Shown piece after piece: positions 17,968-27,800 of a stretch of DNA of 64,000 bases (the stretch's first letter is position 1; every line of letters starts with the position of its first letter). The notes under the pieces were generated by a model. That model had not been told where the DNA came from, ran no database searches, and saw only the letters and a list, made by a program, of their open reading frames with translations. Location of the stretch: assembly GCF_030506305.1 (NCBI RefSeq), contig NZ_CP119421.1:2930501-2994500 (forward strand), written 5' to 3'. The position numbers and the translations under genes were made by a program. This DNA is from Porifericola rhodea (lineage in GTDB: Bacteria; Bacteroidota; Bacteroidia; Cytophagales; Cyclobacteriaceae).

Positions 17968-18210
17968 AAGCTTTGGTTATGTTTAAAATACACTTTAGCC
18001 TTATGCGGTATCAATATATAATAAACTGAGAGTTTTTCATGCTTAAATTTTTAATTTTAAGTGATTTCACTCTACATTTACTTGTTGCCTTACTCGGGCT
18101 TTATGATTTAAGTTTAGCTTACACTAGCAGGAGTGGTAAACAGTAATATTGTTGGTTTGATAATTGTTGTGCAGATTAAGAGTAAATAGAACAACTAGCT
18201 AGATAAGAGA

Positions 18211-19047
18211 TTGATTTTGCATAATCAGGCACAGGGACCTATCGGTATTTTTGACTCCGGCTACGGGGGGCTCACCATCTTTCGGGAAATTGTAAAGCAA
18301 CTTCCTCAGTACGACTATATCTACCTGGGAGACAATGCACGCGTACCGTATGGCATACGTTCTTATGAGACGGTCTACCGCTACACTTTGGAGTGCGTAC
18401 GGCACCTTTTTGATATGGGCTGCCGCCTGGTCATACTTGCATGTAATACTGCTTCTGCCAAAGCACTACGAACTATTCAGCAGAGAGACCTTCCTAAACT
18501 AGACCCATATAGGCGGGTATTGGGTGTAATTAGGCCTACTACCGAAATCATAGGAAACCTCTCTCAAAGTGGTCATGTAGGAATATTGGCAACTGCCGGT
18601 ACAGTAAAATCAGAGTCTTATGTAATAGAGATTAACAAGTTTTTTCCTCAGGTGAAAGTTTTTCAGGAAGCTTGCCCCATGTGGGTGCCGCTGGTAGAGA
18701 ATAATGAACACGAGTCTGATGGGGCCAACTATTTCATTCAAAAACACCTGAACCAGCTACTTACGCAGTCTGCGGAAATTGATACGATTGCACTAGCCTG
18801 TACGCATTACCCTTTGCTGAGCAGCAAGATTAGCCATTTTCTTCCTTCTCATATCAAATTACTGACCCAGGGAGAGATAGTTACCCAGAGCCTTATCCAG
18901 TACCTGGGGCATCACCCTGATCTGGAAGAGCGCTGTAGCAAAAAGGGAGAAGTAGCTTTTTATACCACTGAGTCTACAGAAGACTTTGATACTAAAGCTA
19001 CTATCTTCCTAGGCCATAGCGTTAACTCACGGCACCTGGAACTCTAA
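18211..19047 (+). CDS. murI: glutamate racemase
   Basis: Glutamate racemase makes D-glutamate for peptidoglycan in the cytoplasm. The 278-residue protein has all landmarks: GIFDSGYGGLTIFREI at the start, LGDNARVPYG, the first catalytic Cys (C78) in LACNTASAKAL, and the second (C197) in ALACTHYPLL. The length is normal for the family (about 260-285). No ATG lies between the upstream in-frame TAG at 18196 and the conserved N-terminus, so translation must begin at TTG 18211. A purine stretch AGATAAGAGA directly precedes it. It is convergent with the AraC gene, with only 13 bases between the stops. Confidence 0.95.
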   Translation: MILHNQAQGPIGIFDSGYGGLTIFREIVKQLPQYDYIYLGDNARVPYGIRSYETVYRYTLECVRHLFDMGCRLVILACNTASAKALRTIQQRDLPKLDPYRRVLGVIRPTTEIIGNLSQSGHVGILATAGTVKSESYVIEINKFFPQVKVFQEACPMWVPLVENNEHESDGANYFIQKHLNQLLTQSAEIDTIALACTHYPLLSSKISHFLPSHIKLLTQGEIVTQSLIQYLGHHPDLEERCSKKGEVAFYTTESTEDFDTKATIFLGHSVNSRHLEL

Positions 19048-19060
19048 AAATGACCGTTTT

Positions 19061-19936
19061 TTAGTTGTATTCCAGTTGGGCATACATCTTTACATAAGCC
19101 GAAGGAGACATGTTTTTCAGGGCTTTAAACTGACGGTTAAAGTTAGAGATATTATTATAGCCAGACTCAAAGCAGACTTCGGCAATGTTGTAACGGTGTT
19201 CCTGTAATAACTTACAGGCATAGCCAATTCTAACCTCGTTCAAAAACTGGGTAAAAGTCTTTTTGTTGATGCTTTTAAAGTAACGGCTAAAGGCAGAAGG
19301 ATTCATATTAGCCAGCTCCGCAACCATATCAAGTGATACTTCCTGCTTAAAGTTGTTCATAATATATTCGTATACCACAATAAGCTTACTGTTTTGCTTA
19401 CTTTTAAAGCTATCTACAAAGCCAGCACTGGAGAGAGGTTTTGACTGATGGTGAGTAGAAAGCACGTTAAGTACCTTCAAAAGTTGCATTACCTTATCAA
19501 AACCTTCCATTTCAAACATACGCTCTACTTTTTGGGCAATGATTCGGTTAGTCATACCTTCAAATTTTATCCCTCTGCGTGAGCGTTCAAATAGATTTTT
19601 AATGTTGGAGAGCTCCGGAATATTAAATAAGCTGCCTGCAAAATTTTCACTGAAATGGATAACATACGCCTGAGCCTGTAGGTCGGAGTCTTCTTCAAAA
19701 TAGTTTTTATCGTTCAGCCAAAGATGGGGGAGGTTACGTCCCAGCAGGACAATTTCACCGGGAGAAAATTTTTCTATACTGTCTCCCACAAAGCGAGTGC
19801 CTGTACTTTCTTTTACAATGACTAGCTCCAGTTCAGGATGATAGTGCCACTTTTTCAGGAAGCTTGGGTATACATGATGTTCTAAAGAAAAGGAATTGTT
19901 TTGATGGATGGTTCGGCTGATCAACTCGGCTTTCAT
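19061..19936 (-). CDS. AraC family transcriptional regulator with cupin-type sensor domain
   Basis: The 291-residue protein has an N-terminal beta-rich cupin-like region (HHVYPSFLKKWHYHPELELV, then FSPGEIVLLGRNLPHLW), probably the effector-binding part. A C-terminal AraC DNA-binding domain covers about residues 185-285. Its two helix-turn-helix units are VSLDMVAELANMNPSAFSRY and YNIAEVCFESGYNNISNFNR, followed by the family signature FKALKNMSPSAY. It is divergent from the SusC gene at 20156, with 219 bases between the starts. This is the standard position for a local activator of a sugar-uptake locus. The inverted repeat at 19954-19966, 18 bases upstream of its start, may be a control site. 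The inducer is unknown. Confidence 0.92.
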   Translation of the reverse strand: MKAELISRTIHQNNSFSLEHHVYPSFLKKWHYHPELELVIVKESTGTRFVGDSIEKFSPGEIVLLGRNLPHLWLNDKNYFEEDSDLQAQAYVIHFSENFAGSLFNIPELSNIKNLFERSRRGIKFEGMTNRIIAQKVERMFEMEGFDKVMQLLKVLNVLSTHHQSKPLSSAGFVDSFKSKQNSKLIVVYEYIMNNFKQEVSLDMVAELANMNPSAFSRYFKSINKKTFTQFLNEVRIGYACKLLQEHRYNIAEVCFESGYNNISNFNRQFKALKNMSPSAYVKMYAQLEYN

Positions 19937-19953
19937 AGACGTTCATTTTATAT

Positions 19954-19966
19954 GTGATTTTATCAC
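19954..19966. promoter_or_regulatory. palindrome in the AraC/SusC divergent region
   Basis: GTGATTTTATCAC is a perfect inverted repeat with 5-base arms and a 3-base centre. It lies 18 bases upstream of the AraC-family start and 190 bases before the SusC start. It could be an operator for autoregulation or for another regulator. Confidence 0.3.
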
Positions 19967-20155
19967 TTAATCAAAATCTGTTGATAAATTTGGTCTTTTT
20001 ATGCATTAAAATCAATATAAATAGCTTGTGTTGCAAAAAAAGTATTGTTTGGAGTGGATGTAAAGGTAGCTCCTATGCTACAAAGAGAGTAACTTGTTAG
20101 TTGATTTAGAGAAATATGCAGCAATATACTATAACTACTATAATTACAACAACCT

Positions 20156-23100
20156 ATGTATTTACTAAGCCTATTCATTTCGAAACAGGGGAGGAGATCC
20201 TGTAGATTCTTATTTATTATATTTTGGCTGATAGCCACCTCCTCTTTTGCACAGCAGCTAACAGTTAGCGGGCATGTTACAGATAGCGAAAACGAGCCTT
20301 TACCCGGGGTTACAGTACTGGAAAAAGGAACTACTAACGGTACCGTAACTGATATAGAAGGTAATTATCGTCTCACTTTAAGTAGTGAGGGAAATAAAGT
20401 TTTAGTCTTTTCTTCTATTGGTTATCTCTCTCAGGAGATGGAAGTGGGGAATAAAAAAACTATAGATGTGTCTTTAGAAGTAGACACCAAGCAACTGGAG
20501 GAAGTAGTAGTAGTAGGTTACGGAACTCAAAAAAGGGCAAACGTTACCGGTGCGATTGGGTCTATCTCTACCAAAAATATCAATAACGTAACTACCGGAA
20601 ATTCTGCCGGTCTCATACAGGGTAAAGTGGCAGGTGTAAGAGTAGAAAATGGAGGAGGGGCACCAGGAGCGGGCGTGAATATTGTTATTCGTGGCTCAGG
20701 TACTTTAGGGAACGACCAGCCTCTTTATGTAATTGATGGCAATATTACCAACTCTATGTCTTTTCTCAATCCTAATGACATAGAATCAGTAGAAGTACTA
20801 AAAGACGCTGCGGCCGCAGCTATTTATGGTAACCGAGCAGCTAATGGAGTAATTATTATTACTACCAAGCGCGGTACTGCCGGAGAAACTCAAATTAATT
20901 TTAGCAGCAAACTAGGAATACAAGGGCCTACTAATACTTTTGATTTTCTAAATGCACAGCAGTATGCAGACTTTCGTAATCTGGCTAATGATAATGACGG
21001 ACAGCCCCGGGCATTGGCAAATGACGCAGAATTTGACCCAACAATAGATACTGACTGGCAGGATTTATCAATTAATCCTGCTCCGGTTACTGATCTTAAC
21101 CTTAGCATCTCAGGGGGTAACCAGAATACTACATATTTTATCTCCAGTCAGTATTTTGACCAGGAAGGAATCGTGGTGGATTCAGATTTCAAGCGATATA
21201 ATTTCAGAGCTAATTCTGCTTTTACCAAAGGAAGGTTTAAAATTGAAGAGTCATTATCCATAGCCCGTGAGGTAAATAACCCTAATACTTACTTTGGACG
21301 TGAACGGGGAGAGTTGCCCACCATTCCTGTATATGATGAAAATAATGACGGAGGCTTTGCCGGAATTGAGCCGGCGTATCATGGAGTAGCAAGAGGCATA
21401 AACTGGTATGGACTAGCCAAGCTGAATGATAATCGTTATACCACCGATGGTATACTGGGCAATGTAAGTGCAGAATATGAGTTTTTAGACGGTCTTAGTT
21501 ATAAGCTAAACGTAGGTATAGACTATACTGTAGTGCATAACTATAATTTTACCCCTACCTTTTTCTTTAGTACTTCTCAGGAAGCTTTTAATGATGTAGC
21601 TGATCTTAACGAAAGTGTGGCACGTAGCCTGGGTACACTAATAGAAAATACCGTAAACTATAACAAAGCTTTTGAAAAACATGAGGTAGACCTGCTTGCC
21701 GGGTTTACACAACAAGTTGGAGAAACCAGATTGGTGGGTGCGCAAGTTACAGATTTTGCTACCAATGACCTCAGGGTAGTAGATGCTGCCAATGAAGAAA
21801 TTAACTCTTATGGAAATTTGCAGCGAAATGCCCTTCAGTCTTTACTGGGAAGAGTCAACTACAATTATGATGGAAAGTATCTGTTTAGTGCTACTGTGCG
21901 CCGAGATGGTTCATCGCGATTTACAGAAGAAAATCGTTACGGTACTTTTCCTTCAATTTCGCTAGGCTGGCGTATTAGCGACGAGGCATTCTTCCCTGAA
22001 GGACTGCTTAGTGATCTTAAACTTAGAGGAAGCTATGGCGAGCTTGGATCACAAAATATAGGTAATTACGTAACCATCACCGGCCTGAATATCTATACCG
22101 ATTACTTCTTTGATGGAGGTAGACAATCAGGTACCGCTCTAACTAATTTTGCTAATCCTAATGTAGTTTGGGAAACCACCAAGACCACCGATATAGGAGC
22201 AGATCTTGGACTGATGGATGATAAAATCATTCTTACATTAGATTATTTTAAAAAGCGTTCCGAAGATATTTTGACCAACTTGCCCATCCCTGTATACGGA
22301 GGCGTAGGTAACTCTATTGTACAAAATGCTGCTACTATAGAAAACGAAGGTTTTGAATTTTCCGGTACTTACAACCACGTGCCTTCTGGTAATGGTATGC
22401 AATTCAGTGTAACGGGTAATTTTACAATTCTAAACAATGAAGTTATCAAGCTTGGTGAAGGTGTAAGCCCTATTTCTGGAGGAGGATTTACTCAGCAGTC
22501 TCTAGTAGCTACACGTACCGAAGCAGGTTACCCTCTGGGAAGTTTTTATGGGCATGTTGTAGAAGGCATTTACCAGACCGAAGAAGAAATTAATGCAGAT
22601 GGTAGAACCAATGCACGCCTGGGAGACTTTAATTTTGTAGACCTGGATGAAGATGGTGATATTGATAATGATGATAGAACATTTTTAGGCGATCCTATTC
22701 CAGACTTTGAGTATGGAGTAATATTTAACGCTACCTATCGCGATTTTAACTTAAGCATGTTCTTACAAGGGGTAGAAGGTGTTGATCTATGGAATGCCAA
22801 AAAATTTCAGTACATTTTTGATGATGGCGGTAACAAGATTACCGATGTGCTGAGAGCATGGACTCCAGAAAATCCAAATACCAATATACCAAGAGCTACC
22901 GTAATAGACCCGGCAAATAACAAACGATCTTCTTCTTTCTATGTAGAAGATGGCTCTTACCTACGACTCAAGAGTATACAGTTAAGCTACAACATTCCAT
23001 CATTGCTTACAGACAAAATTGGTTTGGGTAGTGCCCGTGTAAGTATTAGTGGGCAGAATTTGCTTACACTAACGCAGTACAGTGGCTACGATCCGGAAGT

Positions 23101-23209
23101 AGGTAGAAATAGTGGTACTAAAGCTACCGGCCTGTTTGGCGCTGGGGTAGATGTAGAAGCCTACCCTCAGGCCAGAAGCGTATTTTTAGGATTAGATATT
23201 TCTTTTTAA
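20156..23209 (+). CDS. SusC/RagA-type TonB-dependent outer-membrane transporter
   Basis: The 1017-residue protein has a signal peptide (RFLFIIFWLIATSSFAQQ). A carboxypeptidase-like regulatory domain follows at about 36-110 (VSGHVTDSENEPLPGVTV, then TVTDIEGNYRLTL). Next come the junction EEVVVVGYGTQKRANVTGAI, a plug domain at about 120-235 (VIRGSGTLGNDQPLYVIDG, then ESVEVLKDAAAAAIYG, GVIIITTKRG) and a long beta-barrel ending in a Phe residue, typical of outer-membrane barrels. These are all hallmarks of SusC. It imports oligosaccharides or other polymers' breakdown products using TonB energy, together with the SusD protein encoded 18 bases downstream. Length is normal for the family. The substrate is not identifiable from sequence alone. 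Confidence 0.97.
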   Translation: MYLLSLFISKQGRRSCRFLFIIFWLIATSSFAQQLTVSGHVTDSENEPLPGVTVLEKGTTNGTVTDIEGNYRLTLSSEGNKVLVFSSIGYLSQEMEVGNKKTIDVSLEVDTKQLEEVVVVGYGTQKRANVTGAIGSISTKNINNVTTGNSAGLIQGKVAGVRVENGGGAPGAGVNIVIRGSGTLGNDQPLYVIDGNITNSMSFLNPNDIESVEVLKDAAAAAIYGNRAANGVIIITTKRGTAGETQINFSSKLGIQGPTNTFDFLNAQQYADFRNLANDNDGQPRALANDAEFDPTIDTDWQDLSINPAPVTDLNLSISGGNQNTTYFISSQYFDQEGIVVDSDFKRYNFRANSAFTKGRFKIEESLSIAREVNNPNTYFGRERGELPTIPVYDENNDGGFAGIEPAYHGVARGINWYGLAKLNDNRYTTDGILGNVSAEYEFLDGLSYKLNVGIDYTVVHNYNFTPTFFFSTSQEAFNDVADLNESVARSLGTLIENTVNYNKAFEKHEVDLLAGFTQQVGETRLVGAQVTDFATNDLRVVDAANEEINSYGNLQRNALQSLLGRVNYNYDGKYLFSATVRRDGSSRFTEENRYGTFPSISLGWRISDEAFFPEGLLSDLKLRGSYGELGSQNIGNYVTITGLNIYTDYFFDGGRQSGTALTNFANPNVVWETTKTTDIGADLGLMDDKIILTLDYFKKRSEDILTNLPIPVYGGVGNSIVQNAATIENEGFEFSGTYNHVPSGNGMQFSVTGNFTILNNEVIKLGEGVSPISGGGFTQQSLVATRTEAGYPLGSFYGHVVEGIYQTEEEINADGRTNARLGDFNFVDLDEDGDIDNDDRTFLGDPIPDFEYGVIFNATYRDFNLSMFLQGVEGVDLWNAKKFQYIFDDGGNKITDVLRAWTPENPNTNIPRATVIDPANNKRSSSFYVEDGSYLRLKSIQLSYNIPSLLTDKIGLGSARVSISGQNLLTLTQYSGYDPEVGRNSGTKATGLFGAGVDVEAYPQARSVFLGLDISF

Positions 23210-23227
23210 GCCTCAAAACTATTAGTC

Positions 23228-24781
23228 ATGCAAAAGTTTATATATAGCAATAAATATAGATTCGTAATCAGCCTCAGTCTTATACTAGTACTTTTTCCTC
23301 TCAGCTATTGTAGTGATGAGGTATTAGACATCAATGACCCCAACCGCCTGAGTCCCGATCTTTTCTGGAAGACCGCTGAGGATGCTGAAAAAGCGCTGGT
23401 AGGGGTATATAGTCCTTTAACTACTATTCCTGGCTGGGGGCGTATGTTAGGGGCTATTTTAACAATACAGCGCTCAGATATAGTAAATACGTTTCCTCAA
23501 CCGGCTGTTAATGATGTAGGAACCTTCAATGTTGTAGCTACAGATGGCCGTGTTAATGAAGGTTGGGGTGAGCTTAATGCTATTGTAGCACGGGCTAATC
23601 AGGTACTCGCCAATGTGCCGGAGATTGAGATGGATGAAAACAGAAAAGCTGAAATTATAGGTGAAGCCCACTTTCTTAGAGGCTTTGCGCATTTTTATCT
23701 GCTAAATATGTGGGGTAATATTCCGCTGATTACTGAGCCAGTTAATAAAACAGAAGATTTGTTTGTAGAACAAGCAGATCAAAGTACAGTATGGGAGAGT
23801 ATTAAGTCAGATTTTCAAGAAGCACAAAGTAGATTACCAGAAAGCTGGGCTGCAGAAGAACTGGGGCGGGCTACCTGGGGGGCAGCAACAGCCATGCTGG
23901 GTAAAGCCCACCTGTATACTCAGAACTGGACTGAGGCGGCAACTGAGTTCAAAAAGGTGATAGATTCTGACCTTTATCAACTGGTAAGTAATTATCAGGA
24001 TAACTTTTTGCCGGAAACTAATAATAATACTGAGTCTATATTTGAGCTTCAGTATGAGAGTAGCAGTGATGGCAACTGGGGGCCTAGTGGTACACCTAAC
24101 CCTCAAAGGGGACAGGCCTGGGAGCCAGATATAGCACCTAAAGGTTACACCAGCCAGAAAAGTGTAAGTGTAAATCAGTGGGTATATGACCTCTTTATGA
24201 AAGAAAAAACCACTGAGGGTGAAACTGACCCCAGGGCTTATGCTACCATATTGTGGAACTACCCCGGAGCTAAAGTGTATCAGGATGATTTTAGTGATGC
24301 GTTTAACGGAGATGATCTCAACAAAATATGGGTTAGAAAATATCTGAACTTTGAACGTACCAGCTCACTTACTCCCGGCAGTTGGTCATACTCTGCCAAC
24401 AACCGTCGGGTGATACGACTGGCAGACGTACTGCTAATGTATGCCGAAGCGGAAAATGAAGCTAACGGCCCTGGCCAAGCTGTGTATGATGCTATTAATC
24501 AGGTGAGAGCCAGAGCCAATATGCCAGCAATACCTGAAGGCTTAAGCCAGGATGAAATACGTCAGAAAATTAGAGACGAACGTGTGTTAGAACTGGCCTT
24601 GGAAGGAGATCGCTTCCTGGACCTCTTACGCTGGGGAATAGCAGCAGATGTATTTGAGGAGCATCCGGAGTATCGGTCTAACAGTGGAGGCGTATTCCAA
24701 CGAGGTACACATGAGTATCTTCCCATTCCCCAAAACGATATTGATACCAACCCTAAATTTGAACAAAACCCCGGCTATTAG
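23228..24781 (+). CDS. SusD/RagB family outer-membrane lipoprotein
   Basis: This 517-residue lipoprotein is the substrate-capturing partner of the SusC protein. The signal ends with a lipobox-like VLFPLSYC, placing the lipidated residue at Cys28. The mature part opens with the usual SusD start (LDINDPNRLSPDLFWKTAED). Tetratricopeptide-like helices follow (ARANQVLANVPEI, RKAEIIGEAHFLRGFAHFYL, TWGAATAMLGKAHLYTQNW). The C-terminal family signature is IRDERVLELALEGDRFLDLLRW, ending with EYLPIPQNDIDTNP. Every block expected of SusD is present and the length is typical. It starts 18 bases after the SusC stop, so the two form one operon. Confidence 0.96.
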   Translation: MQKFIYSNKYRFVISLSLILVLFPLSYCSDEVLDINDPNRLSPDLFWKTAEDAEKALVGVYSPLTTIPGWGRMLGAILTIQRSDIVNTFPQPAVNDVGTFNVVATDGRVNEGWGELNAIVARANQVLANVPEIEMDENRKAEIIGEAHFLRGFAHFYLLNMWGNIPLITEPVNKTEDLFVEQADQSTVWESIKSDFQEAQSRLPESWAAEELGRATWGAATAMLGKAHLYTQNWTEAATEFKKVIDSDLYQLVSNYQDNFLPETNNNTESIFELQYESSSDGNWGPSGTPNPQRGQAWEPDIAPKGYTSQKSVSVNQWVYDLFMKEKTTEGETDPRAYATILWNYPGAKVYQDDFSDAFNGDDLNKIWVRKYLNFERTSSLTPGSWSYSANNRRVIRLADVLLMYAEAENEANGPGQAVYDAINQVRARANMPAIPEGLSQDEIRQKIRDERVLELALEGDRFLDLLRWGIAADVFEEHPEYRSNSGGVFQRGTHEYLPIPQNDIDTNPKFEQNPGY

Positions 24782-24827
24782 TCTCTTATCGGGACTTACT
24801 TAAGCTGTAAGTGATGAAAAGTTGATT

Positions 24828-27800
24828 ATGAAAAAATACCGGCTATTATCGTATGTATTGCTGTTTTCTTGTGGAGCTGTTATAACTTTTTGTAACAGGC
24901 TCTTACCTGACGACCAATTGTTTGAACAACTCTCCAGCGATGATACCGGTATTCTTTTTTCTAATACTATCACTGAGAATGATAGTATTAATGTTTTGAA
25001 TTATTACTACTGCTATAATGGAGGCGGAGTAGGTATTGGTGATTTTAATCAGGATGGGTGGGAGGATATTTTTTTTACTGCTAACATGAATAGCTCTCAG
25101 CTTTACCTAAATCGAGGAAACTTCAAATTTAAAGATGTAACTCTTAATGCTGGAGTAAGCACTCAGCAATGGGTTACCGGCGTGTCAGTAGTAGATATTA
25201 ATGCGGATGACCGTTTGGATATATATTTGAATGTAGCAGGGCCAATAGCAGAAAAACGTTACCCAAATTTACTATTTGTTAACCAAGGTAATGATGCTGC
25301 CGGAGTACCACTTTTTAAGGAGCAGGCTGCTGCTTATGGGTTGGCAGACCCCTCATATAGTGTGCAATCCGTGTTCTTAGACTATGATCGTGATGGAGAT
25401 CTGGACATGTACCTGATGACCAATACTGTCAATTTTATAGATAAGAGCTATGTACATGACAAAAACTACCCTATTACTGAAGGCAAAACAGTAGACAAGC
25501 TTTATGAAAATATAGGTTTCAGTGATTCATTGCAACACCCCCTGTATGTGGAAGTGTCTGAGAAAGCAGGCATTATTCACGAGGGGTATGGTCTGGGCTT
25601 AGCAGTAGACGACCTTAATGGTGATGATTGGCCAGATATATATGTTGCAAATGATTTTATGCCCAACGACTTGGTGTATATCAATCAGCAAGATGGAACT
25701 TTCAAAGATATATCAGAGCTAAGTCAGCGGCATCAAAGCTATAATGGCATGGGTGTAGATATATGCGATGTTAATAATGATCTTCTGCCCGATGTTATGG
25801 TAGTAGATATGCTCCCGGAATACAATGAAAGGCGTAAAACTACCATTGCAGAAATGAATTATGAGCGCTTCAGAAGAGAGCTGGGAGCTGGCTACGTGCC
25901 CCAGTTTATGCGCAATACATTACAGCTCAACCGGGGAAATGATGCTGATGGGGTAACGCATTTTGCTGATGTCAGCCAGTTAAGCGGGGTACATGCAACC
26001 GATTGGAGCTGGTCTCCGCTAATTGCAGATTTTGACAACGATGGCCTGCGCGATATTTATATTACTAATGGCTTCGTAAAAGATGTTACCAATCTGGATT
26101 TTGGTCGTTATCTAGCATCTTCTAGCATGTTTGGTACCGATGTTCATAAAAAAGAGAAGAAAAGAGAACTGGCGCGCCAACTCAAGAGTGTAAAAGTCTC
26201 AAACTATCTCTACCGTAATCAGGGAGAACTGTCTTATCAAGACAAGTCAGACGCCTGGGGAGTAAGCACGCCTTCCTTTTCTAATGGTGCGGCATATGCA
26301 GACCTTGATAAGGATGGTGATCTGGATTTGGTCGTTAACAACATTAATGAAGAAGCTTTTATCTTTAAAAACCTCAGTGAAAAGAGAGAGGAGAAAACTC
26401 ATTCAATAAGACTGAAACTCAAAGGGGAAAAATATAATAAGGCAGGTATAGGTGCAAAAATATATGTATACTATTCGGGGGGTAAACAATACTATTATTA
26501 CATGCCCACAAGAGGCTATCTTTCCAGTATGCATACACCTGTTCACATTGGGCTTGGTAAATATCATACTGCAGATTCCATAAGAGTTGTGTGGCCAGAT
26601 GGTAAATATCACATATTCAAAAATGTACAGGCAGATAAGGATCTTCTTATTGATTATCAGAAAGCGAATATCCCTGAAGATTCTAAGCCTTTGGGTGCTT
26701 CTCAACCCATCTTCGTCCAGGTAAACGATTCCTGTAAAGTACAATATACCCATCATGAAAATAATTACATAGACTTTAACGCTGAGCCTTTATTACCGAA
26801 AATGTATTCACGCGCCGGCCCGGCAGTGGTAGCAGCACAAGTAGATGATAAGCCTGGAATTGATTTTATAGTTGGAGGAGCCAAAGGACAGCCAGTCACT
26901 TTATTCCTTCAAAATCAGGATGCTTCATTTAGTGAATATAACATATTGGAAGAGGATGTAGAGTATGAAGATATGGGTATGCTGCTGTTTGACTATGACC
27001 TGGATGGTGATAATGATTTGTATGTAGTAAGTGGAGGAAGCGAATATAGTCCTGCTGCACTGGAGTATCAGGATAGGTTATATAAAAACGATGGCAGAGG
27101 CAACTTCAGCCCTGCTTCAGGAGTGCTGCCGACTATCTCGTCTAGCGGAAGCTGTGTAAGTGGAGCTGACTATGATAAAGATGGAGATATTGATCTTTTT
27201 GTAGGAGGGAGGTATTCACCTGCCGCCTACCCAAAAGCACCTCGGAGTTACTTGCTGCAAAATAATACCAGAAATTTTAAAGATATTAGCCATACAGCAG
27301 AGGGGCTTGGTCATATAGGTATGGTAAGTGATGCAGTCTGGACTGACTTTAATAACGACTCCTGGATAGACCTGATTGTAGTAGGTGAGTGGATGCCTGT
27401 CACCTTTTTTCAAAACCAGAACGGAACTTTAGTCAATGTTACTGAAAGCCTTGATTTGGAGGACACTTACGGGTGGTGGAATAGTATACATGCAGTTGAT
27501 CTTGACCTGGATGGGGATATGGATTATGTGTTGGGCAATGCAGGTACAAACATAGATTACGCTCCCAAAGCTGATCAGCCACTTAATGTCTATGCTTATG
27601 ATTTTGACGCAAACGGAAAGTCTGACCCCTTAATGGCAAGATATTTACCCAATTTTGCGAACGAAGACAAGCTATACCCCTTTCATAGTCGCGATGATCT
27701 GTTTCGTCAGCTTGTATCCTTAAAAAAGAACTATCAGGACTATGAAGCCTATGCACAGGCAGAAATCGGTGAGGTAATCCCCCGCTCATTGCTCAACCGG

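Noticed and set aside
19041-19061. CTAAAAA/TTTTTAG hairpin at the convergent murI and AraC stops
   Set aside because: The stem is nearly all A-T and would be unstable; it may still act in both directions but cannot be supported.
19953-19966. TGTGA/TCAC considered as a CRP site
   Set aside because: The spacer is five bases, not six, and the last base of the second arm does not match, so it is reported only as a palindrome.
26403-26756. 117-codon minus-strand frame inside the FG-GAP gene
   Set aside because: The plus-strand frame is clearly coding with repeat motifs, so this is a shadow.
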